Shown: positions 13,701 to 26,475 of the stretch, piece by piece
How positions within the stretch are numbered: position 1 is the stretch's first letter
Layout of the letters: every line of letters begins with the position of its first letter
Assembly: GCA_038373885.1 (NCBI GenBank)
Contig: JAWZYV010013563.1
Span: forward strand, 248,001 to 312,000
Direction: 5' to 3'
Origin: Cheiracanthium punctorium
Lineage: Eukaryota > Arthropoda > Arachnida > Araneae > Cheiracanthiidae
DNA: 64,000 nucleotides
Notes under the pieces: model-generated
What the model saw: the letters and a program-made list of their open reading frames with translations, nothing else
Told to the model about the DNA's origin: nothing
The model's database searches: none
Made by a program: the position numbers and the translations under genes

Positions 13701-16379
13701 TAACAACTATTGTGATGTAGCATAATCTGCTCCTGTTAAAAAAAAAAAAAAAAAAAAATTGTTGCATATTTAAAAATTTCCGAAATTCAATAATCCCGTA
13801 ACGATCGAACACGTGTGGATTGCGTGATTGAATATTGATTTGCACTTAAAACAGAAATCACAAGCAATAAATTATATCATTCGCGGTTCAAACCTCACCT
13901 ACGATCGGGCTGAAGCACATTTGTTGCTAGGGTCATGGTCATCATTTTGATCTGTTCTTCCTCCTAGCAACTGTCCGCTGCCAAAAACTGGTTTGCTATC
14001 ACAAATAATGGATATGCAACACAATGGCTTTTTCCACGTTTTGCTATAAATGGGTCAAACTCGCGCAAGATACAAAATATGGGCATCTAATTGTTAACAA
14101 TGACATAAGTGGTCGCTGCTACAACTGCAATGATATGACACAGTGATCTATTATTGAGAAACTTAAGAATATTGCGACCGCGTAAAAATTGAAGTGGTTA
14201 TGTTATGCAGGAATGCTTCCCAGAGGTGTCATCAGTTTTGAGGCATGTTTCAGAATTCTTCACAAGTTCGGAACATGATAGTACATCCAGAAAGTAGGAC
14301 GGTTTATTCTAAAGACTATTTATTCAATTAATTATTGGTGATTCCTTCGTTAACTGCCTTTGTGCAGATCTGATAAATTAAAGCTAAGACTACTATGTTT
14401 GGCTAATCGGAAGAAAAGTTTGTTTTGTTTTTAGCTTAATTAGCAGAGTGCGTGTTGATACGGAATAATTAACTAGATGAATCCAATTCTAGAAATTAAT
14501 AACATTTTTGGAAAGATTCTATTTTAAAATTTATATATTAATCTAGTTAAAGAGAATTGTTTGTATAGTTAATAAAAATATTTTTTTGACAATTTTAAAC
14601 AGAGTTACAATTTAATTTCAAAAATACAATTCACTAGCTTTTTCAAAAAAAAAAAAGAAAGTTTCATAAAATTCTATATTAAGTCTAACATAAAATGATT
14701 CCAAATCAAATTGCATATCTGTAGTTATCCAAGATTTTATGAAGCATTTAAACTTATTTCATGTAAGCACAGAGCTTACAAGAAACAAATAACTGAATAT
14801 GCTATAGTACATAGGTTTGACATTCTTTTAAGAAGCATTTTCTACCTTCTACGCCATTCATACCGAAAACTGCTCTACTGGTGACTTTCTCTATTTTTAT
14901 ACTTTTTAAAAATAAATTTTCAAAGCTTTAGACAACTTGTGTTTTCCCCTCCCAGCTTTTGGATTCCCTAGGTATTTTAGAGCAGATGTGTGTCCATTCT
15001 ATAACAGTACTTCATTTTTCTCGCCATCGTACATTAATCTTCACTAAAATAATCTTTTAGTATACGTTAATAATAAAAAAAACAAGAAATTTTTATTTAT
15101 TTCTCCCAATATTTTACTTTTATGAAAATAATAGCAATAATAATAAATAAATAAATATTATATTGCACGACTTTTTAAATGTAAATTTCTGTTGGTTCAG
15201 AATTTTTTTAGACATAATTTATGAAAATTAAACGCACAGAAAGAAAAAATTGTTAACTTTTTCAATCTCTTTATTCCACTGTGTGAAAACGAAGTATTGT
15301 AAGAAATTAAGTAACACTATCATATCATTTCGTCTCTATGAAGGCAAAACGTGAAGTAACTGCGTCTTGAACTGGCACGGTTCCAAATTTTGTTTGAACG
15401 GAGTTGTATAATACAAGGTTTAAAAAAGCAATTTTTATGACATCATGTTTACAGATTCCGTAATGAGACAATCATTAATATCGCGAACTTTTCAGTAAAT
15501 AACCTCTAAGACATCGTATATCAGATTTTGATGCAATTATTTAACGAATAAAGCATTTCTTTTTCTTTCTTTTTTTTTAGAAAATGTCATGAGCTACCAA
15601 ATAAATAATGTTTTAAGTAAAAGTAAATAAATAAATTTCAACTATCCTTTAAGCTAGTTCACATTATAAAACAGTTTCTGGTGAAACTAAGAATAATGGA
15701 AGTTTGGGGTTAAATTTTTTAATAATATACGGAATTTTAAAGAATATATAAACCGAATAGTTAAATAAATAACTTATTTACATAATTTGAACGTATGAGG
15801 CACCCAGTAAACAAGTAATATTTCTTAATAACACCTTTCCTGCATGGTCTAAGTGGGTTGATGAATACACATTTGTTTCGAAGAAAAGACATTGATATTT
15901 TTTGAGATGTCAGTTTTAAGTTAAACTATAGTTACTATCACAGTTTAAAAAAAAAAAAAAAAATAGTTTCAGCATCAGTACATAAAAGTATATTTCATGA
16001 TTAAAATCTTTTTGTCTTTTCCTTCAAATCACTAATGCCGAAAACTAATTTTTCTTGATCATTTACATTAAAAAGAAAATTCCATAATTTTAATATACAT
16101 AATCTATGTTTTTTTTTTCAGTAATTTAATGACCAAAACAAATTTTGAATAACTATATATTTATGAAATCGACGATCGTTTAAAATAACGTATGAAAGTT
16201 TTATTTATTTATTTGTAATCAAAACACGACCACCAGAACAGAGGGCAACAGAACGAAAGCGAAGCAAATCACCACCTCGAACGATAACAGACATCTTTCC
16301 TAAACGAAAATAATTATTAGTTTCTTTTGAAAGAGCAGTCATTTTCCTCCGCAAAGATGAGTGAACACAATAAATAAAC

Positions 16380-16460
16380 GGAACAGATATCGTTCTGGAA
16401 AGATGGCGCTGCTCGAGGAAGTCGAGTCAGAGGACCAAATGGGAGGAGGACAATGGAATG
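16380..16460. promoter_or_regulatory. GC-richer block with an AAGATGGCG (YY1-like) motif
   Basis: AAGATGGCGCTGCTCG at 16400..16415 resembles the YY1/pleiohomeotic core AANATGGCGGC. It sits in a short block richer in G and C than the neighbouring intron. Motif only. Confidence 0.2.
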
Positions 16461-16973
16461 AAATATTTATGTCGTGTTTGATACCATCGGCTCAAGTGAA
16501 GGATCTGAAATAAAATAAAATATTCATCGTCTATTTACAGGTAAACCGAACAGACCAATTGATTTTTAAAGCAGGTGACAAGCATCTATCGTAAAAATTT
16601 AATATGCCATTTACGTTTTGATGGGCTAATGGATTCGCTGATATGTAATAAAATTTAATTGTATGGTCATCATTATCATTCGTCGCGATAAAATAAAACA
16701 AATAATTTACATCTGTAAAAAGTGAATAAGAAATAAAATTTATTATTAACAATTAGCATAGAATAAAAATAAAGAGTACTTATGGGATTGGAGTAGGTGA
16801 AACGGTGCTGCGTTAGAATAGAAATTGCTTCAAAACTGCCAAATTACCGATTATAAAATTTTTGAAGGCCGCAAATCTATTTCAACGTTTCTTTTGATAA
16901 AATATAAATCAACAGATTTTTTTTTTTTTTTTTTTTGGTATTGATATTGTAATTTTTAAAAGTCATTTTCCTA

Positions 16974-17075
16974 AATGAAACCTCCGAAAATTGGACACCT
17001 GCGGTTCCCTCAAAAAGTGTCCAAGTTAGGAAGATGTCCAATTTATGGTGGTGTCCAACCTGGGAGGTTCAATTG
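16974..17075. mobile_element. Pogo/Tigger-like palindromic mini-element
   Basis: This 102-bp element is bounded by TA dinucleotides (16972..16973 and 17076..17077). Its ends are AATGAAACCTCCG and, read inward from the right, CAATTGAACCTCCC. Such CARTTGAACCTC termini with a TA target are typical of Tigger-type elements. The motif GTGTCCAA or its complement occurs four times inside, so several overlapping hairpins can form. No protein is encoded. Confidence 0.6.
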
Positions 17076-17344
17076 TACTTTAAAATATTAACTAAAAAAT
17101 GTAATTTCTATAAATTGTTTACATGTTTAACATGAGTAAGTTACCATACGTGTTCTCCAAATAAATAGAACCATTTTTTTCGCGGGGGGGGGGGGGAGGA
17201 GTTGTTCAAAAAATTGTTTTGCGGTTAGTTATTACGCACAATTGTACATTAACAATAACTTAAAGTTCGCCGTAGGAACTTCAAACTTCATATATTATTA
17301 TTATTATATATATGTTTCAGCACGTTTAGAGTTTTAGAAAACTT

Positions 17345-17410
17345 AATTCTAAGAATTAACGTTTACATTTCCTTGCATTATAAAAATTTCGCAACGTTAT
17401 TCTTCAGCTT
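17345..17410 (+). repeat. 66-bp dispersed repeat, copy A
   Basis: From AATTCTAAGAATTAACG to CTTCAGCTT this matches 22089..22154 at 64 of 66 positions in the same orientation. Outside these limits the two loci diverge abruptly. It is non-coding. Family and element boundaries are unknown. Confidence 0.85.
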
Positions 17411-18760
17411 CATTAATTAATAATATAGATTAGGGGTAATATGTACATATTAAAACAGAAGTTCAATGGCGATTCTATCTTTTATTTTTACTTGATATTC
17501 ATATTCAGCATGTCAAAAAATAAATAAAATATAAAAAATTAATTCTTTTTTTTAAATCAAGGAATAATGTAAGAGATATAATAATCCATTGAAAAGTTAT
17601 CCTTTTAATGATAAAAGAGAGAAATTTTATAAATTAAAACAATGGGTGTATTTCATTGCACTTTCTATTAAAAACTAATTTATATAAAAAAAAGAGATTA
17701 TACATATAACTTATAACAAATCACATTTAAAAAAAACATAAATAGGAATATACAATATTTTGTTTTCATTAGAATTAGCATACTTCGAAATTCCCGAAAA
17801 CTAATTTCAGTTGCATTCGGACGAGTAGAGTAGTTTTAAAAATACTAACTAATATAGTTATATCGAACCTGAAGGGATTTTATGCATCAGATTTTACCAT
17901 TCTGTGCATCGCCATGTTCATCTTGTTAATAGCACGAGTTAATTATATTTATACAGTCCCCAACTACACCAACTCGCTCAATTTGTTTCTTTTTCTTCGG
18001 GGCAACAGAATTTGATATCTGGAGTAAACGATGCTCAATAAAAGATTCAAACGGAGTTTTCCCCGTAAGGCACCAAATACTGTTTTCAACCGCAACTCTT
18101 CCTTCCAGACTAAAGTCATCAGACAAACAGTTCTACTACATCCCTAAATTACTTTCTAGCAGGAACAAAAACTTCCAGACGTATAAACCGCATTATAAGT
18201 TAGCTCCGAAAAATAACACGTGCTTCAATTACGTGATGCTGTGTTTAATACAAATTTATCTCTCTATTGGCGGGAGAAAGCATTGTGTGCAAGAGCAGCT
18301 ATATACACTGATCGGAGCACAAAAGCTTGCGATCTTCAATAGTGTTCTCCCCAAAGGTTGTAGCTGAAGGGGGGTATCATCTCGTTTTCAATCAATAAGC
18401 ACATTCTGTTTTCTGTCTTTCGGCGCTAATACCGCATTACGCGGGTATTGATCTGCAGATAAAAGAGGTTAAAAAGAAAACATACTCTCTTACAAAGTAG
18501 GCAGAGATTACACATTTTACGGTTGAGTTGGAATTTGCTTTATTAAATACATGTGTTTGACAAGCCCGATGGGGAATTTTCCTCCTCGAGGCCTAAACCT
18601 ACGGAAGATACACGCATAGCAATGGTGAAATTAATGTATAATCAATCATTATATTTGTTCAAAACATCAAATACTTGAATTTTGGCACTGAGGAATCGAT
18701 GAAAATTCGAGGAAATGATACCGAAAAAATATATATACTTCCAGACTTCCAAAATTTATT

Positions 18761-18780
18761 TGTGTGTGTGCGCGCGCGCA
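18761..18780. repeat. Alternating (TG)n(CG)n tract
   Basis: TGTGTGTGTG joined to CGCGCGCGCA gives 20 nt of strict purine-pyrimidine alternation, a classical Z-DNA-prone sequence. It stands out in a region poor in CpG. Confidence 0.85.
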
Positions 18781-19436
18781 TTTGCAGCATCTTTCTTTTA
18801 CTCACAAGATAGAATCCTAATATATAGTTACGCTGATTACTGACTCACTAAATTCCCGTTCAACCACTCTAAAAAAAAAAAAAAAAAAAAAAAACACTTT
18901 TACCGTCATTACTTAAAAAAAAAAAAATTACTCTTCAGAAAATTTCTCAAAACTAGTTCCTCCGGAAAAAAAGATACTCGAAATTATCCAGATTATCGTC
19001 TGCAAGAAATCTTCAATTAAGAATTAATTTAACAACTTGAATATACTTGAGTAGCAACAATTTTATTTAGGTAACTATATTAATAAAAATAAAATATATT
19101 CAGACATAATATAAGTCATTGATATTAAGTGGACTAAGATTAAAAGTACTGAGTGTAGACATTTTTTCTTCAAATGTCTTTCCTAGCGACTTTCGTAATT
19201 GCCTTCACAACGGGCTTCATCTTCTAGTCATAAATATCCATTCAAACGACACTTTATATTTAATTAAACAGTTATTGTGTTTTTTTTTTTTTTTTTTTTA
19301 AATAAGGCCTGTCTTAAATGACCAAAAATCATTAAATATAACGAAGTAACCGGTTATTACACAATTAAACTACTGAAAACAACTTCTCGCGCTAGCACTT
19401 CTTAGTTCAATATAACTTGACAATGTTGAATTATCA

Positions 19437-19566
19437 CGGGTCGATGCAGACGAAAATTGGGTCCGTTTTGCGGCCTGATTTTTATTAAAAATTGGTATGA
19501 AAATTCGCAAAAATAAGCAACTTTCACAAAAATGGGACCCTGGAAAAAAATTCCTGGATCGACCCG
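19437..19566. mobile_element. Short inverted-repeat element with CGGGTCGATSCAG ends
   Basis: The 130-bp segment starts CGGGTCGATGCAG and ends CTGGATCGACCCG, inverted at 12 of 13 positions. A second inverted pair inside it (GGGTCC at 19460 and GGGACCC near 19534) extends the foldback. The flanks (TTATCA, ATTATTG) do not give a clean duplication. No coding capacity. Probably a MITE of unknown class. Confidence 0.5.
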
Positions 19567-19921
19567 ATTATTGTATTACATGTAACTTTTGAAAAGTTCA
19601 TATGTTTATAATGAATTAAAAGGTTATTTGAAAATAGCTATTTTCGACAAGGTTTTTTATCATTTGTTCAATCTAGCAGCTGATAAATGAGCCATGTGCT
19701 CAAAAAATAACTTTCGACTTTTAAAACATTAGAGTTTATGGATATAGTATTTTAAACCTATATTTAAATATAATTTCTAAAATACGAAAAACATTTACCT
19801 TAGATGCATCAACAAATACATGCATACGCACACAAAGACAAATACTTTTTTTTTTTTTTTTTAGTTACTAAAGTTGCCTGAAAAGCCTTCTAAAGCAGAT
19901 CTAATCACTTCTACACAAAAG

Positions 19922-19951
<30 letters not shown>
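19922..19951. repeat. Poly-A tract (30 nt)
   Basis: Longest A run in the window. It has no recognisable retroposed sequence next to it. A T-rich run of about 18 nt lies at 19844..19862. Confidence 0.95.
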
Positions 19952-19953
<2 letters not shown>

Positions 19954-22088
19954 CTTTCTCTTTTAAAGTATTACAAAGCTTGCCGTTTTCAGCTGTTCTT
20001 CAAAAGCCGAGCATTTTACTTTACTTTCACATCAAGTTGCTTATCTGTACACTGCAGTCTTAGGATAGTGAGTATCAAAAACGAAAATCAGGTTCTATTT
20101 TGCGTTGGTTACACACTGTTTTTTTTTTCTTTTTAACTCTGAAGTCGAAGCAAGTTTTATTTATTTGTTCATTCATCGATTTCTAGTACTTATGTAAAGG
20201 AAAAGGGAGAAGTATTTTTCAGAGAAGCACTCTTATGGCGTTTATCTGCCTTTGATAACATTTTGTAAAATGTAAACAGTCATTTTTGATGCTAGATATT
20301 CAACCTGCAGTATGAGATGCAAACTTGTTTCTGTATACTGAAAAGGAATGAATTTTTTCAGTACACTGTTACATCAAATTGCATTATATGAGATTTACCT
20401 AAACTATATAAGAATGCTACGACAAAAGTCTGAGCCTGTGTTATTCTTTTCTATTTTTAATAGTTTATGCAATTTTTCACATGTTAAGACAAAACATTCT
20501 ACAGCTAAATTTTCATGCAATTTGTTTTATCGAAAGGAACTATTTATACTAATATAATAACATTTACAGATAAACTAACATTGTGATAACATTTTAAAAA
20601 CTAAATTAAATTAGTTTCTGTTACCATAACGATCCCTTTAAGGAATGTTTTGAGTAGATATTAATAATTTTCATTTTTGCGTAAGACTGAAACTAAAAAG
20701 AAGGAATTAAAATGAAAATTAAAGAAAACCAGTTTAAGTGTTTTAAATACTAGTTACGCATATACACATATTTTTCACGGGGGAGAGGTCCTTAAACTAA
20801 TGTCAAATACTGGTTTATACCAACTTACCAATTTTAATACGTAATTTTGTGAACTCTACCTGGAATAAAAGTGATATCATAATTTTTATTTTAAAATTCT
20901 GCAACTGAATTAGTAATTTTGACAAACCTACTAGTTTTTGATTGAAAGAAAAGAAGAGATTTACAAGTTTTCCAACTAGTTTTAAAATTCTTTTTATAGT
21001 CTACCACAATTAAAAAATATAATACCATTTTAAAAAAAAATCTTAATGATATTCTCTATTAAGTTAGAATTTTGCGAAGTCTACAGAAATGTAGTGAAAG
21101 TTTACCTTTCAATTGATTTCGTGTCCAAACATGGCGCATTTATTGCCCTTGTATTTCATCTTTCCGGCGATCTAAATGAATAGGTTCGTTAATGTCGTGC
21201 CAGGAATATATTTCGAAAACGATATTAAACCAACACCCTATTCATGGACATGTATTGTAAGCTTTACGTACGGAAGGGAAGAAGTGGGTATTATCATTAG
21301 AACGATCATTCATGTGTTCGTGTAATCAGGCTAAATCTTTATCCGCTGAAGACATGCTCGGGTATTAAAAGAAGAGTTTTACATCAGAGGAAGTTAGATA
21401 ATTTATAGATTTCTGGCAAATTATACATAACACAGAATAGGAAATACATAAAGAAGCATATCGAAAAGAAATTAATACTGAATGCCAGCTTAATTAATAT
21501 TATGAATGAGAATTCAATTGCATGCACTACACATGTAATAATAATAATACAGTTATTGGCAAATACTTAGGGTTCTTTTATTGGTACATTTGAAAGCTTT
21601 TTTTAAAAATCCAACAGCAAATTTATGAAATTGCATTTAAAACAAACGCTTTCTACACTACTGATAAAGTAAAACGCTAATCAAAGCAGATGCCATAAAA
21701 CATTACTAAAAATAAATTTTTTAAACTGAGTGCTAGAAAAAGATGAAAATCTGCGACAAACATGTATTATTGATTAAGTTCGTGTGTGTGGTTACCAAAG
21801 TTTACATATAGCGGTAATATGAATATTAATATATTTCATTTAATACCGATAAAACGCTTTTGTTGAATTAAAATAATACAAATTATTCATTTGTAAACAA
21901 GTCGATTATTGAGTTTTTTATTTTACGACTTAACAAACTTTAAAATCAATTACAAGTCCGTTTACACCTTCTTTAAAATGTCAAACAGAAACAAAAGTCC
22001 ACAAAAAATAATAGACAAATAAATAAATAAATAAATGAAGCTTTTCAAACAATAGCCACTTAATAGTCTTCCTATTGCCACAAAATTC

Positions 22089-22188
22089 AATTCTAAGAAT
22101 TCACGTTTACATTTCCTTGCATTATAAAAATTTCGCAACATTATTCTTCAGCTTCCTTTACCAGATTTTCCTTGCTAAGGAAATGTAA
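22089..22188 (+). repeat. 66-bp dispersed repeat, copy B, with a foldback arm
   Basis: 22089..22154 matches 17345..17410 at 64 of 66 positions. Here a further arm, TGCTAAGGAAATGTAA at 22173..22188, is the inverted partner of TTACATTTCCTTGCA (22107..22121) with a one-base indel. Copy B can therefore fold back while copy A cannot. It may preserve more of a small element of which copy A is a fragment. Confidence 0.75.
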
Positions 22189-23344
22189 TTACAATGCATT
22201 CATATTCGGGTGCAAAATCAATACTTCGCTCCTCTGGTTATCGCCATAGTAACGCATTACGTTCTTAAATATGACCGAATAAATTCGAAATTAAAGTGTT
22301 TATTGCGTAAGGAGATTGTTTATCAAGTCTTTCTTGATGTTATAAATATCTCTTGCTTGTGCCTTTTATTTTAAATAACTGCAGAATCAGCAGTTAAATA
22401 TCCAAAATAAATTATTTCTAATGGGTGCAAATGACCTGAAAAGATATTGCGTAAAATTAATGACATTGAGTGAATGAATTTGAGATTAAAAAAGTAAAGT
22501 TAACTATATTCAACATAACATTATAGTCATGTTTGAAAGCCAAAAAAGAATGCCCCCCCCCCCCGAAAAAAAAAACATTGGTATTAACGTGAAAGCCCAC
22601 GATCAAAATGTATTGAAGAGTTTGAATTTGCTAATACGAAATGCTTTAATGCCAAATTGTAAAGTATTAAATAAAAAGGATTTAACAGGTACAGGTACTT
22701 GGGCAGGAATGCATACCCTACAGAAATAAAAAGTCCAGTATAATATACTTTAGCTATATACTGAGAAGAAAGTTTGACGCCAAATACTGGTATTTCAACA
22801 AGAGAAAACGTTTATCAAAATGTTATCCTTTATCGTTAAAGGCGTCAGTCTTATTTTGAGGATTTATACATGAAGCTTAAGTATGAATTATATTCTTTTA
22901 ACCTTATAAATTATATTACAATTATTAAGAGCAGATTTTCGGAATTATACAGCATCCCCCTACACATGTATACATCTATCGCCGTGTCTGATGTTTTGTA
23001 GTTTATTTTGCACTAATTTATCATACTCATTATTACGTCATTTATTAAGTTATTTGTTAAGGAATTTTCTTTAAAAATGAACACTTCGTATAATTTTAGG
23101 GGATTACATAAATTTCTTTTCCTCTAGTTATCAAATGCTTTGTTAGTTTTTCCATATCAATCCATAAGTTCAGCTATATCAATCATGCTCAAATCAACAT
23201 TATTAAAAACGGCAGCTAATATACAAAATAAAACTTTTAATGTGGTAAAAATAAATAAATAAATAACAAATTTTAATGCAAACATGAAAATTAAATGTAT
23301 TTGATATTATTTATTAAATACAAGTCTTTTAAATAGCAAGCATA

Positions 23345-23346
<2 letters not shown>

Positions 23347-23415
<69 letters not shown>
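23347..23415. repeat. (TA)n microsatellite, 69 bp
   Basis: Uninterrupted alternating A and T. The 92-codon minus-strand frame crossing it, with a run of Tyr-Ile repeats, is an artefact of the repeat. Confidence 0.98.
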
Positions 23416-23418
<3 letters not shown>

Positions 23419-23593
23419 TATCTATGTTGGAAGGAGGGGGTAAGCACTGCATTGACATTAGTATTATGAATAAGCAGTACGCAAAAATAAATCTGGAAAT
23501 AAAAAGACTTTTAAAAAAGAAGACAAGGCAGGAGGGGAGAGAAACACTGAAAGCGAAGCTATCACGCAACAGATAAGTTGAAGTTAAAATGTA

Positions 23594-23601
23594 TGACGTC
23601 A
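23594..23601. promoter_or_regulatory. CRE-type octamer TGACGTCA
   Basis: A perfect TGACGTCA in a locally GC-richer stretch (about 23580..23780) of the presumed intron. A single motif, so weak evidence. Confidence 0.2.
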
Positions 23602-26309
23602 GTAAAAACAGTCCGCAGCTATGTCAACATGTCAAGAGCACGAGTTACCTAGAAAATTAAAACTTGCCAAAAGGGCGATAAATCTCGCCGCACGGATTTC
23701 CAACTATGCTTCAAGGATAATGGCCTTTAGCCAGCAGAAAGCATGTAATCAAATCTTCGAAATGGAGTTTCCTAGAGGATACCTTAATACCTTTTAGAAG
23801 TTGTTTTTCCTCATTTAGCAGAAATCGGACTTTTTATTTTCTTTGAGTAGTCGGAATGAATGTTGAATATATTATAAAAGAAACATCAAAATATTTATTA
23901 TTTGATATATTATAGATTTCTGATTATTATTCTTATTATTCTTTTTTACGTTTAAGCTCAAAATCTTACATTCACAGCAATCTTCTATACTTCTAATTAT
24001 AAAGGACGCAATTAAAATAAAAATACTATTTTATATTTTACGTTAGCAAATGCTTTAACAAAACCCCCCCCCTAATTAATTCTAACACTAAAATACGAAG
24101 AGAAAAACAAACCGTAAAATTAAAACTTATTTACGTAAATTGTAGTAAGTACGTGCAACAAAACAAAGTTTGAAACTATTAACGTGAATGTAAACATGAT
24201 TTGTTTCGTTAACCCTATCAAATACATAATATTAATTACAATGGGAGGTAAAATCAACAGTAAAATATTCGCGTAAATGGAGAAACGTAATATTCGTTTT
24301 CAATTCAGTTTCATTAACGAGGTTTCTCAGTAGAATAACAGACCAAAAGGTAGAATAAATGTTTCCCAACCTCATCAAATTAAATAACAATCATTCAAAT
24401 TAGATTATTTCCTTGTGTTTCAAATGATAATTTTTTGTATAATAAAGTTAAATAAAGCGTTTTTCCTTCATATATCTATGTAGAACCAATTAAATAATGC
24501 TAATGAGTGCAAGAAAACGCTATTAAAAGTTATTTTTAAACTATGCAATAGCAACATTATCAATATATTACAATCATGCGGAAAATTATATAGATTTTAT
24601 ATTTTTAATATAATTATAAATATAAATTGGCATCAGAGCAGATGCATTCTTATAACAACAAAATGGTAAAAAATTGTTTTTAAACATAAGAAAATAACAT
24701 AATTTTTTTTTAACAGACGCCTAAATAAAAACACACTGTTACAGGGATTTCATTTGTAATTCAAAGAATAAATAAACTGTATTACAAGATGAACAAAAAC
24801 CAGATAGGCTGTTACAAAATACTCCGTAGGAGGAAAAAAAAATCACAGATAATAAAAAAAAGAAAGAATAAATGGAGAGAGGGATAACGAGATAACGTTT
24901 CTGACCTTTCACTGGAAAACCGGCAGCTGCGAACTAAAAATGAAAAACTGAGCATAAGAATGCGAGGTTGCATGAGATATGATATCGTACACGGAATTTT
25001 TAATATGATGACAGTTATAACTTTTTGAGGATCTGTAATTATTTTTTAATGGGAGGATTCAACAATACAATCAGGTAACTTGCCTAGATGTGGGAGCGGG
25101 CGAGACAATTAATCAGCGGTTAATGCATTTTTACTTTTTCATTTGGCATAAAGAAACAAAAATCTTAAATTCAAAATGAGGATTTTGGGTTTCTTTCATT
25201 ATTTATGCAGAACAAGATAACCAGCTTGAAAACGCTCTTTTCCAAAATGAGAATAGTTTTTACACAAGGCAACAACCAGTAATATCAAAGCATATTTATT
25301 TATTCATTAATTCATTTTTGCTTCAATTGGACCGCAGGTGTTATGTTTTTCAAGTTTATTTTTTTCTTTTCGTCATTCTTCAAAACTCTTAACAAAAGAG
25401 CGGGGGTGTCAAAATCAACAAATATATTAGAAATATTAAAATAATTTTGTCAGAAGCAAATCTAGTTCTAAATGGACTGAATGGAGGTTTTCTTGAAGGG
25501 GGGGGGGGGGCGTGGCAGTAGCAGAATTAGAATAATGGCGGAAATCAGTTTCATGAAGTGGGAAGCGTGAAGATTAATAAATGAGCACTTTTAGAAAAGT
25601 AAAGCAGGGCGTTTAAGTTATTCATGTCTTTTCAGAAGTTCATTTAATACTTCTATCTTTATTTCGATTGAACGCAATATAATGTTATTTAATTTTTTTT
25701 CCTTCTCACCATACTTTTCAAATAAGCTACTTAAGTCATATTATTAGCAATAATATTTTTCTTATTGCAAATAATATTAGCAAAAACTCTATGAGCAATT
25801 GTACCTGTGAAGGCCATAGTGCAAAGGACTTATGATTTGTTAGTTATGATCCATCATTATTAATCCATTACTTGAAATTTATTACATGTTAGGAAGTGTA
25901 ATCAATAACAATTTATTTTTTAAGACGCACAAATTGAGAGATTAAATTAATTAAAATATTTTGGCGAATAAAAGAATTATTGGATAGAAAAATCTTTCTC
26001 AATTCTTTAAATCGACTTGGAGTCTGACTCTTCCATTCCTTTAAGTTAATAAAAATCGATTCCCGTAGTGCTGCCAATTCAAAACGAAAAGTTTCAGTGT
26101 AAAAAGCATATTTGTTCAAGCTAAAATAGGATGGTGACGGATTTGTAGCGAAGAGAAAAGTGAATATTCATCAATGTTTCGTATTTTACGTACTTCGTGT
26201 ACATTACACGAGAAATATTACAGAAAATATGTAATGATGCGATGGACATCAATTTTTTGAAATTTACCCATTACCAGCATTTGCAAATTTATTCGCAATG
26301 ATGCGGTAA

Positions 26310-26467
26310 CAGGGGCGTAGCCAGAAATTTTTCATGGGGGGGGGGGGTTACGACTACTACAACTCATATATATGTATACGTGTGTGTGATAATGTAGTGA
26401 AGAACATACATTTTGTATGGCAAAAAAATTCCTCTGGGGGGGGGGGTCCCCCTTGGCTACGCCCCTG
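26310..26467 (+). mobile_element. Non-autonomous hAT-type element (MITE), CAGGGGCGTAGCCA family, copy 1
   Basis: The 158-bp element starts CAGGGGCGTAGCCA and ends TGGCTACGCCCCTG, a perfect 14-bp terminal inverted repeat. It is flanked by an exact 8-bp duplication TGCGGTAA (26302..26309 and 26468..26475), the hAT hallmark. Inside it has a G12 run, a GTTACGACTAC block and a TATATATGTATA stretch shared with the second copy, then a G11 run before the right end. It has no coding capacity; short open frames across it in either direction are incidental. The fresh-looking target duplication suggests a fairly recent insertion. Confidence 0.9.
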
Positions 26468-26475
26468 TGCGGTAA

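Larger units (their letters stand above)
9998..16971. other. No gene recognised
   Basis: Non-coding. It contains poly-A runs (about 10137..10160 and 13738..13757), the CRE/E-box block at 10550..10700 and the YY1-like block at 16400. A GC-richer stretch at about 13790..14300 includes GCGGTTCAAACCTC, which looks like an old repeat but has no assignable ends. Confidence 0.55.
17078..19436. other. No gene recognised
   Basis: It holds a G13 run (17184..17196), one copy of the 66-bp repeat, the Z-DNA-prone tract and a poly-A run near 18871..18893. 17930..18470 is GC-richer. Within it, a 66-codon minus-strand frame (18126..17926) has mixed composition and might be an exon fragment, but it matches nothing I know. 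Confidence 0.5.
19567..26301. other. No gene recognised
   Basis: Non-coding, with simple sequence (poly-A 19922, (TA)n 23347), C12 at 22553..22564, C9 at 24064..24072, G13 at 25498..25510, copy B of the 66-bp repeat and one CRE octamer. No exon recognised. Confidence 0.55.

Noticed and set aside
13880..13900. GCGGTTCAAACCTC, a B-box-like string
   Set aside because: No matching A box at the right distance and no foldable tRNA body; could be an old repeat but not supportable as a tRNA gene.
23291..23569. 92-codon minus-strand frame with Tyr-Ile repeats
   Set aside because: Produced by the (TA)n microsatellite.
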